Positions 36,827 to 45,360 are shown, counted from the stretch's first letter. The stretch: DNA of 64,000 nucleotides from CAVRUD01 sp963849635 (GCA_963849635.1 CAWKIA010000032.1:186001-250000), one strand, 5' to 3'. Numbers and translations: made by a program. Notes: generated from the letters alone by a model not told the origin.

Positions 36827-37601
36827 ATGTCAACCCGGCGCTTCGACGCCATCGCCAAGCTTTTCGCCCAACGGAAGTCCTCCAAACCCCACACACAGGA
36901 GGCGACGCCGGCCGCCTCCACCGGGACGGCGAGAAGATCCCGTATCTGTTCGTCCAGTCCTTCGAGGGCGGCACATCGCCCCGAAGGCGGGCGAGGACGG
37001 CACCTTCACCCTGACGCTGGAGCACGGCCTGGGCCAGACCATCTACTTCTCCGACCGGCCCGAGCGCATCGTCGGCGCCGCCCCGACCCCGAAGTTTCTC
37101 GATGGTCTGGGCTTCGGCCCGGACAACCCCCCGAACGCCGCCCTGGTGGTGGAGACCGGGGACGGCGGCGTCGACATCGCCGTGGTGGAACTGACCAACC
37201 CGAGCTACGACGAGTCCAGCTTCACCGCGACGTACGACGCCACCGTGCTCGAGGACTATGAGCGCGAGGCGGGGATGCAGTTCCAGGAGGCGACGGCGAA
37301 CCTGGCGGCCCTGGCGGCGTCGTTCGGCAGCGCCCACCTCTTCATCGACGACTGCCCCGACGGCTTAGAAACCTGCTGGTCCACGGGCCAGGACGGGGAC
37401 TGCCACCGGGTCGGCGATATCAACTACGGCAATTGCTGGAACTGGGGGCGGTGGACCTGCGAGCCGTGCGGCAGCTACAGCGGCACGTGCAACAGCACCT
37501 ACCCGGACAAGTGCAACGGCCAATGCGTTGACGACATCGAGCTCTGCGGAAGCACCGGGTGTGAGGCGGCCGGGCTGTCAAGGTGTGCGCCGGTGGGGTA
37601 A
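36827..37601 (+). pseudogene. YFSDRP/Cys-rich family protein, paralogue D (no export leader, two frameshifts)
   Basis: MSTRRFDAIAKLFAQRKSSK keeps the family start, but the Tat motif and hydrophobic core are missing and the frame jumps to HTQEATPA, as in paralogue C. Core after shifts near 36930 and 36980: TLEHGLGQTIYFSDRPERIV, PTPKFLDGLGFGPDNPPNAA, DIAVVELTNPSYDESSFTAT, GSAHLFIDDCPDGLETC. The tail has twelve Cys (NYGNCWNWGRWTCEPCGSYS, CNSTYPDKCNGQC). It follows the double thioredoxin by 34 bp and probably shares its transcript. Confidence 0.8.
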
Positions 37602-37707
37602 CGAGCGCACGGGGACGCGATGGGGAGGTGCCCGTCTCGGCCTCGCGGGCGGCGTGCCGGGCGTCCCTCGCGCCGCGGCTCGCTCGCCGTCGCCCGCGAC
37701 TGGCTGT

Positions 37708-37796
37708 TGGGTACGTGGTCCTCAGGTTTTGGGTACAGGCGCCGGCGCGATTGGGTACCGCCGCGTATAGACGGAGCCCGGGACCAGTCCTAAGCT
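37708..37796 (+). promoter_or_regulatory. 22-bp-phased operator array and promoter, copy 3
   Basis: TGGGTA at 37708, 37730 and 37752, exactly 22 bp apart although the bases between have diverged. -35 TAGACG at 37768-37773, 17-bp spacer, -10 TAAGCT at 37791-37796. It precedes exported paralogue E. Conservation of the boxes and spacings against diverged intervening sequence indicates selection. The rest of 37602-37931 has no gene. Confidence 0.88.
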
Positions 37797-37931
37797 GGAT
37801 CCCGTCCTCAGCGCCCCAACTGCCGCGCGCAGGGTCGCCGCCCGAGACCGGATGGTGCGTCGGCGCGCGTGATCGGGGGTGCCGTGGGATCGTCGCTCAT
37901 GAGCAGGATGGCCTTAGAAGGGAGAACGCGG

Positions 37932-38748
37932 ATGGACGCATCCCACTTCGATCGTGTCGCTCGACTCTTCGCCGATCGCCGGATTTCGCGTCGCGCCGCG
38001 ATGCGCCAGGGCGGCGTCGGGCTCGCCGCGGCGGGGCTGGCCGCCGCCGGCCTGAGCGCCGCGGCAGCCCAGGACGCCACCCCAGCCCCTTCTGGGGAAA
38101 AGGGCGAGGACGACCCGACCTTCCTGTTCGTGCAGAGCTTCCAGGCCGGCACTCTCGTACCAAAGGAGGGCAGTAGCGACACCTTCGCGCTCACTTTGGA
38201 GCAAGGGCTGGGGCACACCGTCTACTTCTCTGACCGGCCGGAGCGGATCGTCGGCGCCGCGTCGACGGCGACGTTCCTCACCCAGTTTCCGTTCGGGGAG
38301 GACAACCCGCCGAACGCGGCGCTGGTCGTGGAGACGTCTCCCGGGGAGACCGACGTGGTCGTCGTGGAACTGACCGCCCCCGCCTACGACGAGGCCACGC
38401 ACACGGCGAGCTACGAGGCAAAACTTCTCGCCGACTACCAGGAGTTGGGGACGACCTTCCAGGAGGAGCCGAAGGGAGCAGAGGACGTGCCGGCGCTCGT
38501 TCGGCTCGGCCTCACTTTTCATCGACGACTGCCCCGATGGAATGGTCGTCTGCCACGACCCAAACCAAGACCTGAGCCTCGCGCAAACCATCTCGACGGG
38601 GTTCTGCTACGACTGGGGCAAAGTGTGCTGCGCCCCGTGCGGCGGCGACAAGGATTCCTGGAGGGCGCTGTGTAATTCCCAGTTCCCGGATTACTGCAAA
38701 GGCAACTGCGACCTGTACGGCAGCGAGGAATACTCCTGCTGGAACTGA
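37932..38748 (+). pseudogene. exported YFSDRP/Cys-rich family protein, paralogue E (one frameshift)
   Basis: Full Tat leader MDASHFDRVARLFADRRISR then RAAMRQGGVGLAAAGLAAAG, cleavage near AAAQDATPA. Core: PTFLFVQSFQAGTLVPKEGS, LEQGLGHTVYFSDRPERIVG, FGEDNPPNAALVVETSPGET, DVVVVELTAPAYDEATHTAS. A shift near 38500 leads to SFGSASLFIDDCPDGMVVCH and the Cys tail GFCYDWGKVCCAPCGGDKDS. One indel restores about 272 residues. It has its own operator array but no adjacent STAND gene. Confidence 0.82.
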
Positions 38749-38806
38749 TGCTCGCGGATGAGGTCATCGGCTGACATCTGCGCCGGCCCGCCTCACCTCG
38801 TCACCG

Positions 38807-38935
38807 GCGAAGGATCTTGGCGATTAGCGCCTCCGGGCTCGTTGGATGACTCCGAGCGACGCATCCACCGCGTAGCGTCGGGGTCGGCGCAAAGGCCGTA
38901 AACGGCCAAGATCCTTCGCTCCACTCAGGATGACG
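38807..38935. repeat. MITE-like inverted repeat
   Basis: GCGAAGGATCTTGGC (38807-38821) and its complement (38905-38919) bound about 83 bp; the right arm continues TCCACTCAGGATGACGG. The right half resembles the arms of the element at 50562-50707 (AGATCC-Y-TCG... CTC-R-GGATGAC), so both belong to one dispersed family. Confidence 0.65.
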
Positions 38936-39002
38936 GGGGTGGGTCGGGGCACTGCGCCCCGGCGAGGCCGATGGATGTGTCGGTCATGGTCGGCTACTTG
39001 GG

Positions 39003-40367
39003 TTAGCCATCACTCCCGCTGGGGAGCGATGGGCGGAGGATGACGCGCGGGCCCCCAGGGAAGGTGCGCTCCGCCTCAAGCGCGAGGGTGACGGGGTCCA
39101 GGCGGCGTAGGAGCACCGGCGGGTTTCCGCCATCGTCCGGCTCGCCCGTCGAGAGTGTGTAGATGGCAGAGCCGTCTGCGGCGGGGTAGACGTTGGAGGA
39201 CAACCCCGTCTCCGTTTCCGCGACCAGGATGCCGCCCTCTGTGTCGATGAGGCGCAGCGGCAGGTTCAGCATGGTGACGATGCCTTCGTCATCCATCTCC
39301 GTCTCCGATCCCCAGGCGTAGAGGTGCCGGCCGTCCGCGGCGAAGGCGGCCCGCACTATCGCGCCAATCGGCGGTACCTTGGCCGCGGCGCTCTGGGACG
39401 CAAGGGGCAGCCAGGACGCCAGGCGGGCGCCGATCCCTGCCTCCTTCCGGATTGACACCGTTCGCTCGACCACGAGGCGGGCTGTATCGATCAACGTCAC
39501 CGCGTCGCCATCGGCATGGACCAGGGCGAGACGACTCCCATCGGGTGAGAGGGTGCCACCTGGAGTCAGGATGCCGCTCACCGGCATCGTGGTGGTGGAT
39601 CCGGGGATGGGGACCGTCTTGCCGGCGTCCCACATGCCGCCGAGCACCACGGGGACTTCGATCTGGCCGATCTCAGTGCCCGTGGTTAGGTCGTGGGCGA
39701 CGACCACCGCCGGGGCCGGGCCGGTGTTGTCCAGACCAATATCTAGTAGCAGACGGTAGAGCCTGGTGGCGTCCGGATCGATCCAGGTTCCGGAGGGCCA
39801 TACTCCCTTGGGATCGCCAGGCACGGTGGCCAGGGTCCGGCCGGTCACCGTCTCGACGACGTGCCAGGAGGGTGGTCCACCGGCCCCCGGCGGAATCATT
39901 TCCACGTCATCGGGCATCGCCATGAGCACCATGCGGGTCCCATCACGGCTCAGGCGCACCGACGGCCCGTTGAGGATCAGCGGAAGCTCATAGGTGATCG
40001 AGTCCGCCCCGGCGGCGAAATCCCGCACCGCGACGGTCACCTCGGGCGGGTACGGGTTGATAGCGGTGCGGTCGAACAGCAGGGTCACCGCGGTCGATCC
40101 GTCGGCGGAGACGGCAGTGGTCCCGCCGGGGCCGTCAAGCGTGACCACTTCGGCGGAAGGGATATCGGCGAGGGTGAGCGGATCGACGGGGAGCAGGCGG
40201 GAGGACTCGGTGCGCCCACCCTCGGAGACGAGCATCTGGGTCGGTCCGCCGGGCGCAACCGCTGGAGCTAGCGACCGTGTGCCCGACTGAGCGCCCCCCA
40301 GCGTGGCGACACCTCCGGCGAGCACAAGCGCGAGAACGAACGCGAGCAGGGTACCTAGCCGAACCAT
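39003..40367 (-). CDS. exported YVTN/beta-propeller-like protein
   Basis: The 454-residue product has a Sec-type signal peptide (MVRLGTLLAFVLALVLAGGV, cleavage near GGAQS). Repeated blades follow, such as TAVSADGSTAVTLLFD, VRLSRDGTRMVLMAM, GGTLSPDGSRLALVHADGDA and NVYPAADGSAIYTLSTGEPD. Such YVTN-type propellers are extracellular binding or scaffolding domains. It has no catalytic motif. AGGT precedes the ATG at 40367. It stands upstream of the methyltransferase end on the same strand with a 107-bp gap. Confidence 0.78.
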   Translation of the reverse strand: MVRLGTLLAFVLALVLAGGVATLGGAQSGTRSLAPAVAPGGPTQMLVSEGGRTESSRLLPVDPLTLADIPSAEVVTLDGPGGTTAVSADGSTAVTLLFDRTAINPYPPEVTVAVRDFAAGADSITYELPLILNGPSVRLSRDGTRMVLMAMPDDVEMIPPGAGGPPSWHVVETVTGRTLATVPGDPKGVWPSGTWIDPDATRLYRLLLDIGLDNTGPAPAVVVAHDLTTGTEIGQIEVPVVLGGMWDAGKTVPIPGSTTTMPVSGILTPGGTLSPDGSRLALVHADGDAVTLIDTARLVVERTVSIRKEAGIGARLASWLPLASQSAAAKVPPIGAIVRAAFAADGRHLYAWGSETEMDDEGIVTMLNLPLRLIDTEGGILVAETETGLSSNVYPAADGSAIYTLSTGEPDDGGNPPVLLRRLDPVTLALEAERTFPGGPRVILRPSLPSGSDG

Positions 40368-40474
40368 CGCTGCACCTCCCTGTGCAATTCGGTCGGATCG
40401 TTACCCATCCTACATCCGCAATTGCCTCCTGGTTCCATCGTGAGCCCATCCGCATGACGCCGGGACATAGGGTG

Positions 40475-41323
40475 TCAGTCGCTGGTGACGGTGCCAGTCG
40501 CCAGGAGCCAGGTTCGCGAGAGGAAAAATCCGGGGTCAGCGAGCAGGTCAGCCGGATTGTCAGGGTCGAACAGGGCGTGGAGGGCGACATGGTCGCGAGG
40601 GGCGAGGTAGGGGCGAAGGCGGCCATCGAACCACTCCCGGAACCATGACCGCAGTTCGGTCGCCTCGTCAGACGGGAGCGGGCCGAGTTGCACCGCCGGG
40701 ATGGCGCGGAGGGTGACGTCGCGGAGCCCGGCGGCGCGGAGGAGACCGGGCAGGTGGCGAGCGAAGAAGGGGTCGTAATGGTAGGGCAGCGTGCCGCCGT
40801 ATCCGTCGCGGGCGGCGCGGAAGACGGCAGCGCGAAGACGATTTTCTAGTTCCGGCGGCCAGGGGGCGGCCGGGAAGGAGATGCCGACGTCGGCGTCATG
40901 GGCCGCGATCCGGCCACCTGGGGCCACGACGCGGACCAACTCGCGCAGGGCGGCTTCGGGATCGGGGACATGGTGGAGCACGAAGGAGGTCCAGGCCAGG
41001 TCGAAGCTGTCAGCGGCGAACGGCAGGGCGGTCACATCGCCCGCTTCGACCCGGATCGAGCCGGCGGCGATCTCGGCGGCCCAGAGGTCGGCGGCGACCG
41101 CGACCGAATCGGCGTCGAGGTCAATTCCGGTCACCGTCCCGCCGGGGGCGACCGCATCGCGGAACAGTCCTAGGTGGAGGCCGGGACCGCAGCCGGCGTC
41201 CAGTATCCGCAGCCCCGGATGTAGACCAAGGGCGGCGACCGCTTCCTGGTTGCTCGCATGGGGCCGGGAGAGCGCGGCCCCAACGTTTGCCCGGATCTCC
41301 TGCTGCGCATCGTTGAGTGTCAC
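40475..41323 (-). CDS. SAM-dependent methyltransferase, class I
   Basis: The 282-residue product has motif I ILDAGCGPGLHLGLF, motif II TGIDLDADSV, GDVTALPFAADSFDLAWTSF and the post-I segment VLHHVPDPEAALRELVRVVA, typical of UbiE/type-11 enzymes. A C-terminal helical cap (PYHYDPFFARHLPGLLRAAG) probably sets the unknown substrate. The start is GTG at 41323 after GGGAGG. It is divergent from the FAD oxidoreductase at 41482. Confidence 0.9.
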   Translation of the reverse strand: MTLNDAQQEIRANVGAALSRPHASNQEAVAALGLHPGLRILDAGCGPGLHLGLFRDAVAPGGTVTGIDLDADSVAVAADLWAAEIAAGSIRVEAGDVTALPFAADSFDLAWTSFVLHHVPDPEAALRELVRVVAPGGRIAAHDADVGISFPAAPWPPELENRLRAAVFRAARDGYGGTLPYHYDPFFARHLPGLLRAAGLRDVTLRAIPAVQLGPLPSDEATELRSWFREWFDGRLRPYLAPRDHVALHALFDPDNPADLLADPGFFLSRTWLLATGTVTSD

Positions 41324-41481
41324 GCCCGAACCTCCCCTGGACTGAACCGGCGGATGAGTTGAGACAACGTATCGTATCTCGTAGGGCGGTGCCCGGGGGA
41401 GATGGTGCGCGACAATGGCGGCATCTCGGAGGCAGTGAGCACACGTACCCCGCCAGATGGCGGCCAGCGGGAGGGATGGGG

Positions 41482-42678
41482 ATGGCGGAGAGCGGCCGCG
41501 TGACCGGGTACGATGTCGCCGTTGTCGGTGGAGGCAACCTGGGGCTGTGGACGGCGTATTCGCTGGCCAGGCAGGGGGTCCGGCGGGTGGTGGTGCTGGA
41601 GCGGGGGTGGGCCGGGTGGGGGGCGACAAGCCGCTCGGCGGGGATGATCCGCCAGCAGGGCGGGACGGCGACCGCGATCGTGCTCGGCCGTCGCTCCCGC
41701 GAGCTCTACCTCCAGATCGGCGGGGAGATTGGCCTGGACAGCGGCTTCGTCGAGACCGGCTACTTCGTCGTGGCGACGACCGCCGCGGATGCGGCCAGCT
41801 ACCGGCGCCACATGGCGCTCCACGCGGCTCACGGACTGGCGACGGAGTGGATCGATCCGGCAGATGGCCCCGGCCGCTTCTCGGGATTTGCCTGGGAGCG
41901 GTTTGCGGGCGCGACGTACTGCGCAACCGATGGGTATGTCCATCCACCGTTGGTGGCCCGCAACATCACGCTAGCGGCGATCCGGGCTGGAGTCGAGATC
42001 CAGGAGCATACCGAGGTGCTGGGGATCGAGCCGGGCGGGGCCGGGTTCCGGCTGGAGACGGTCCGGGGCGTGGTTGAGGCGGAGCGGGTGGTCGACGCGG
42101 GCGGTCCGCGCGGGGCCAGGCACCTGGCCGAGATGGTTGGGGTGACGTTGCCGGTCTCCGCGACCCGGCACCAGGTGATCTCCTACGCGACGCTGGCGGA
42201 GGGTCAGGAGACGCCCTTCCCGATGGTCTTCGTGGTTGGGGACGGCTACTACATCCGGCCGGAGGAACAGGGAGCGGTGGTCGGGGTGAGCAATCCGGCC
42301 GAGCGGGCGGACACAAGCGGCCGCTACCAGATGGGATTCGACTGGGCGTTTCACGAGCAAATGCGCCCGGTCTGGGAAGGGGCATTCCCGGCCCTGGCGG
42401 AACAGCCGATCTCACGCGTCTGGGCCGCCTCGATCGACTACACGCCGGACCACCTGCCGGTGATCGACGAGGCGCCGGGCGTACCCGGCTGCTATCTACT
42501 GGCGGCGGGCGGCCACGGGATGATGTGCGGCCCCGGCCTGGGTGAGGCGATGGCCGAGCTGATCGTCACCGGCGCGGTGGAGGAGCTTCCCAGTGACGAG
42601 ATCCGCCTCGCCCGGTTTGCGGAGGGGGCGACGAGGCCGCCAAAGGATCAGATCGCGCTGCCGTTTCCGGAGGAATAG
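41482..42678 (+). CDS. FAD-dependent oxidoreductase (DAO/sarcosine oxidase-like)
   Basis: The 398-residue product has the Rossmann FAD motif YDVAVVGGGNLGLWTAYSLA, then VVVLERGWAGWGATSRSAGM, GVEIQEHTEVLGIE, and the C-terminal DAO signature DYTPDHLPVIDEAPGVPGCY with AAGGHGMMCGPGLGEAMAEL. It oxidises an amine or amino acid such as sarcosine, glycine or proline; the exact substrate is not set. The ATG at 41482 has GGGAGG seven bases upstream; the ATG at 41476 sits too close to it. Confidence 0.9.
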   Translation: MAESGRVTGYDVAVVGGGNLGLWTAYSLARQGVRRVVVLERGWAGWGATSRSAGMIRQQGGTATAIVLGRRSRELYLQIGGEIGLDSGFVETGYFVVATTAADAASYRRHMALHAAHGLATEWIDPADGPGRFSGFAWERFAGATYCATDGYVHPPLVARNITLAAIRAGVEIQEHTEVLGIEPGGAGFRLETVRGVVEAERVVDAGGPRGARHLAEMVGVTLPVSATRHQVISYATLAEGQETPFPMVFVVGDGYYIRPEEQGAVVGVSNPAERADTSGRYQMGFDWAFHEQMRPVWEGAFPALAEQPISRVWAASIDYTPDHLPVIDEAPGVPGCYLLAAGGHGMMCGPGLGEAMAELIVTGAVEELPSDEIRLARFAEGATRPPKDQIALPFPEE

Positions 42679-42689
42679 GGGCAGATGGA

Positions 42690-43982
42690 TCAGTCGTCAG
42701 CCGTGGGCGACGTACTGGGCTCGAATAGTCCGGTCGCGTTGGGATCGGGCGCGGCGAGGAACGTGAAGACCACGATCTCAACCGGGGTGTCGCCCAGGTT
42801 GTCGATCGTGGCGCCGGTCTCGGGAACAATGGGAGCCACATCCCCGGCGACAATAGTTCGGACGTAGCCGCTGACGTCGTTCTGCTGGGTTCGCGCGTTC
42901 GGCGTCCCTGGTTGCAAGACGATCGTTCCGGACGTGGCCGTGAGGACGACGGTCTCATCTCCCGGTTCCCACGCCAGGCGGGCTCTTGGTTCCAGCGTGA
43001 TCCGGCCACTGGCGACCGTCACCGGTCCAGCGGAGATCTCTACTCCCGCTTCATGTGCGGGATCTGGCACGTCTCCTTCGGGAACTTCGTCTTCGGAACT
43101 GGGCGTGAAACCGAGATCCGGGTGGGAGGGTGATCGACGCGCCACGGCAAGCTCGACAAAGGCGGCCGATGCACCACTCTGGTTGCTGACCGTGATCGAC
43201 ACCAAGCCGTCCTGCAGGATCGAATCGCCCGCCACCACCGGTTGCCCGGGCGAAGGGGTGACCGACATGTCCGCCGCGGGGTTGCTGGATTCGCTCTCGA
43301 GCGCGACGGTCAGCGCGCCAGAGGTGATTCGCAGCACGCGGACACCCCTGACTGGTTCACTCGACCAGACGTCCCCTGGCGAGAGCACGACCTGCTGGGC
43401 GGACAGGACGCGCCTCGCCGCCGCCGATTCCCCGAGGACCGAATGCTGCGTGAGCGCGTCGACCTGGAGCCGATCACCGACGGCGAAGCGGCGCTCCGTC
43501 ACCAGATCTCCGGAGACGCGGAAAAGATCGCTCGATCCCCAGAACACGGGATTGACCAGCCGGAGTCCAAGCAGCTTGGATGTCCCGGCGCCCTCCATGT
43601 GCACCGTCGCCGCGGCGGAGTTCCCTTCGACAATGAGGGACGTCACCCGAAGCCGCAACGTCGGCACGATTTCGTGAAGCGTGCGGACCAGGCCGATGAT
43701 CTCGTCGCCGGCGGATGTCGTGTGGCCGGTGAGGGCGCCCTCGGCATAGTCCAAGGAGATGGCGGACCCGAGCGATCCGGTGTCCCCGGTTTCGATACCG
43801 GCATTGACGGCGGCATAGAACCGCTCGACGGCGGCCCGAACCGCGACCTCGCCGCTGTCCACCCGGTTCGCCGCGTCGATCTGAGCGGAATCCACAGGTC
43901 GGATGACGACCGCGGCCACGGCGAGAACCATTCCGGTCACCGCCGAGAGCGCAATCAGCGTGGGGAAGAAGAATCGGGGCAT
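42690..43982 (-). CDS. exported protein with SnoaL-like and cupin-like parts
   Basis: The 430-residue product has a signal anchor (MPRFFFPTLIALSAVTGMVL). A SnoaL/NTF2-like domain follows (RAAVERFYAAVNAGIETGDT, TVHMEGAGTSKLLGLRL). Beta-rich C-terminal segments come next (QVVLSPGDVWSSEPVRGVRV, GRITLEPRARLAWEPGDETV, GDTPVEIVVFTFLA) with a cupin-like pattern but no clear metal His triad. It is convergent with the FAD oxidoreductase, ending 11 bp away. AGGAG precedes the ATG. A decayed LuxR gene lies upstream. Confidence 0.72.
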   Translation of the reverse strand: MPRFFFPTLIALSAVTGMVLAVAAVVIRPVDSAQIDAANRVDSGEVAVRAAVERFYAAVNAGIETGDTGSLGSAISLDYAEGALTGHTTSAGDEIIGLVRTLHEIVPTLRLRVTSLIVEGNSAAATVHMEGAGTSKLLGLRLVNPVFWGSSDLFRVSGDLVTERRFAVGDRLQVDALTQHSVLGESAAARRVLSAQQVVLSPGDVWSSEPVRGVRVLRITSGALTVALESESSNPAADMSVTPSPGQPVVAGDSILQDGLVSITVSNQSGASAAFVELAVARRSPSHPDLGFTPSSEDEVPEGDVPDPAHEAGVEISAGPVTVASGRITLEPRARLAWEPGDETVVLTATSGTIVLQPGTPNARTQQNDVSGYVRTIVAGDVAPIVPETGATIDNLGDTPVEIVVFTFLAAPDPNATGLFEPSTSPTADD

Positions 43983-44082
43983 GGCGCATCTCCTGGAACC
44001 AGACGTTGCGTGGGTTTCACCCGTCTTGCGGGACGGCGTCGGTCTGATGGCGTGTCCCGGCTGCTCAGCACGGCACACCGGC

Positions 44083-44105
44083 GCCTGCCGGCACGGCCGG
44101 CAGGC
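44083..44105. repeat. 10-bp stem-loop upstream of the SnoaL/cupin-like gene
   Basis: GCCTGCCGGC, loop ACG, GCCGGCAGGC, about 100 bp upstream of the gene start at 43982. No T-tract. It could be a leader hairpin or an operator. Confidence 0.5.
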
Positions 44106-44186
44106 ACTGACCGACGATCGGGCCTGAGGGTAGTGGAAGAGGTGTCTGGTTTCAGAGAATTGTGGGAGCAGGGGGGCTACGGCGCG

Positions 44187-44247
44187 TCCCCATTCGTGGG
44201 GATTTCGCACCGACGGCCTGGCCATCCGTTCCTCCCCATTAATGGGG
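44187..44247. promoter_or_regulatory. paired CCCCATT hairpins behind the LuxR fossil
   Basis: TCCCCATTCGTGGGGA (44187-44202) and CCCCATTAATGGGG (44234-44247) lie between the LuxR fossil and the SnoaL/cupin-like gene. An ATTAAT-centred palindrome occupies the same relative position at 45333-45360. Either old terminators or shared operators. Confidence 0.5.
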
Positions 44248-44287
44248 ACGGGCAGGCATGTCGCCTTGGGTCAGCGATCCTGGATGG

Positions 44288-44475
44288 CTAGGCGAGCCCG
44301 TGACGCACAGCCCAGGCGGCGACGGCCGCGCGCGAGTCGAGTTCCAGCTTGCGGAGGACGTGGCGGACGTGGGTGATGGCGGTGCTTTGGCCGATGAAGA
44401 GGGCATCGCGCCAGAGTTCGGCCGCACGCCGCGTCCTCCGCCCGCTGGGGCGAGTGCAGCGGCCAAGTTGTCATC
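44288..44475 (-). pseudogene. fossil of a STAND-LuxR regulator gene
   Basis: The 3' end encodes DALFIGQSTAITHVRHVLRK and LELDSRAAVAAWAVRHGLA, closely matching the HTH end of the 45403-47842 gene. Directly before it is RRAAELWR, in another frame LAAALAP, matching a region some 85 residues earlier in that gene. So the middle, including half the HTH, was deleted and everything upstream is gone. Confidence 0.75.
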
Positions 44476-44567
44476 TTCAACGTCTCCGTCGTGGATCTTC
44501 AGCGCTCTTTGTCGTCACCCATATCCCACGGGCGGGCGGTCCGACTGTCCTCACCATGAACAGCACA

Positions 44568-44592
44568 GCGGGCCGGGGAGGTCCCGGCCCGC
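44568..44592 (-). terminator. stem-loop downstream of the exported cupin gene
   Basis: GCGGGCCGGG, a 5-nt loop, CCCGGCCCGC. It lies 44 bp past the stop of the cupin gene and upstream of the LuxR fossil. No strong T-tract. Confidence 0.6.
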
Positions 44593-44635
44593 CCGTGATC
44601 TGCGGCGTCGGTCGTTTCCCCTGGGCCGTCCCCGC

Positions 44636-45181
44636 TTACGGGGTCGGCGTCGCCAGGAAGGTGGTTGCTGGCTCGCCGAGGGCGTAGAGGTGCGCTTGCC
44701 AGATCACCGCCGGCCCGGCGGGGTTGCGCAGGGTGTGGACCGTCTGGGTCGCGTCGAAGGTCAGGCAGTCGCCCGGTAGCAGCTGAGTCTCGGTGCCGGC
44801 GGCGAGGGGCTCCGCCGCCTCCGGGGTAGCGGCCGTGGCGGCGTGGGTCAGCGTCACCGTGCCTTCGACCACCCCGAAGACGGGGGAGCCGGACTCCAGG
44901 CAGAGGACGATGGTGCCGGGGTGGGTGTGCGGGGCGACGGTGGCGCCGGGGGCGACCTCGACGCGGACCAGCTGCAACTCCTGGCCGGACGCGGCGGCCG
45001 GCGCGACCCGGGCCAGGACCACGGACTTCAGGCCCACGGAACCGGCGGGCATGTCCGCCATGCTGTGGGTTGGGGTCGCCTCCTGGGCGACGCCGGTGAG
45101 CAGGCGGGCACCGCCGACCAGCAGCGCACCAGCGGCGAGTCCGAGCAGTAAGACCGCGCGAACGGGTCGAGAAGCACGCAT
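44636..45181 (-). CDS. exported cupin-domain protein
   Basis: The 181-residue product has a signal peptide (MRASRPVRAVLLLGLAAGAL) ending near GVAQEATPT, the maturation pattern seen throughout this window. The cupin follows: ELQLVRVEVAPGATVAPHTH, PGTIVLCLESGSPVFGVVEG and LLPGDCLTFDATQTVHTLRN. The P-H-T-H pair and the later VHTL His can make a metal site. The ligand or reaction is unknown. GGAGGAGA fixes the ATG at 45181. It is the next gene after the third STAND-LuxR regulator on the same strand. Confidence 0.85.
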   Translation of the reverse strand: MRASRPVRAVLLLGLAAGALLVGGARLLTGVAQEATPTHSMADMPAGSVGLKSVVLARVAPAAASGQELQLVRVEVAPGATVAPHTHPGTIVLCLESGSPVFGVVEGTVTLTHAATAATPEAAEPLAAGTETQLLPGDCLTFDATQTVHTLRNPAGPAVIWQAHLYALGEPATTFLATPTP

Positions 45182-45332
45182 GGGTCTCTCCTCCATCTGC
45201 TAATACATGCGGACGACCGCCCTCCACAGAGCGGACTTACCGGCAACGTGCCACCGGATCAGTTCCATACTGCGCCTGTTGGTGGAGATGGGCATCGTCA
45301 GGGAGGAGGATTCGGTGAGCGGCGCGAACGGC

Positions 45333-45360
45333 CGCCCATCGTCATTAATGACGATGGGCG
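45333..45360. promoter_or_regulatory. 28-bp perfect palindrome centred on ATTAAT
   Basis: CGCCCATCGTCATT and its exact complement with no loop, between the third STAND-LuxR gene and the exported cupin gene, 152 bp upstream of the latter's ATG. It may be the regulator's terminator or an operator for the cupin gene. Confidence 0.6.
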
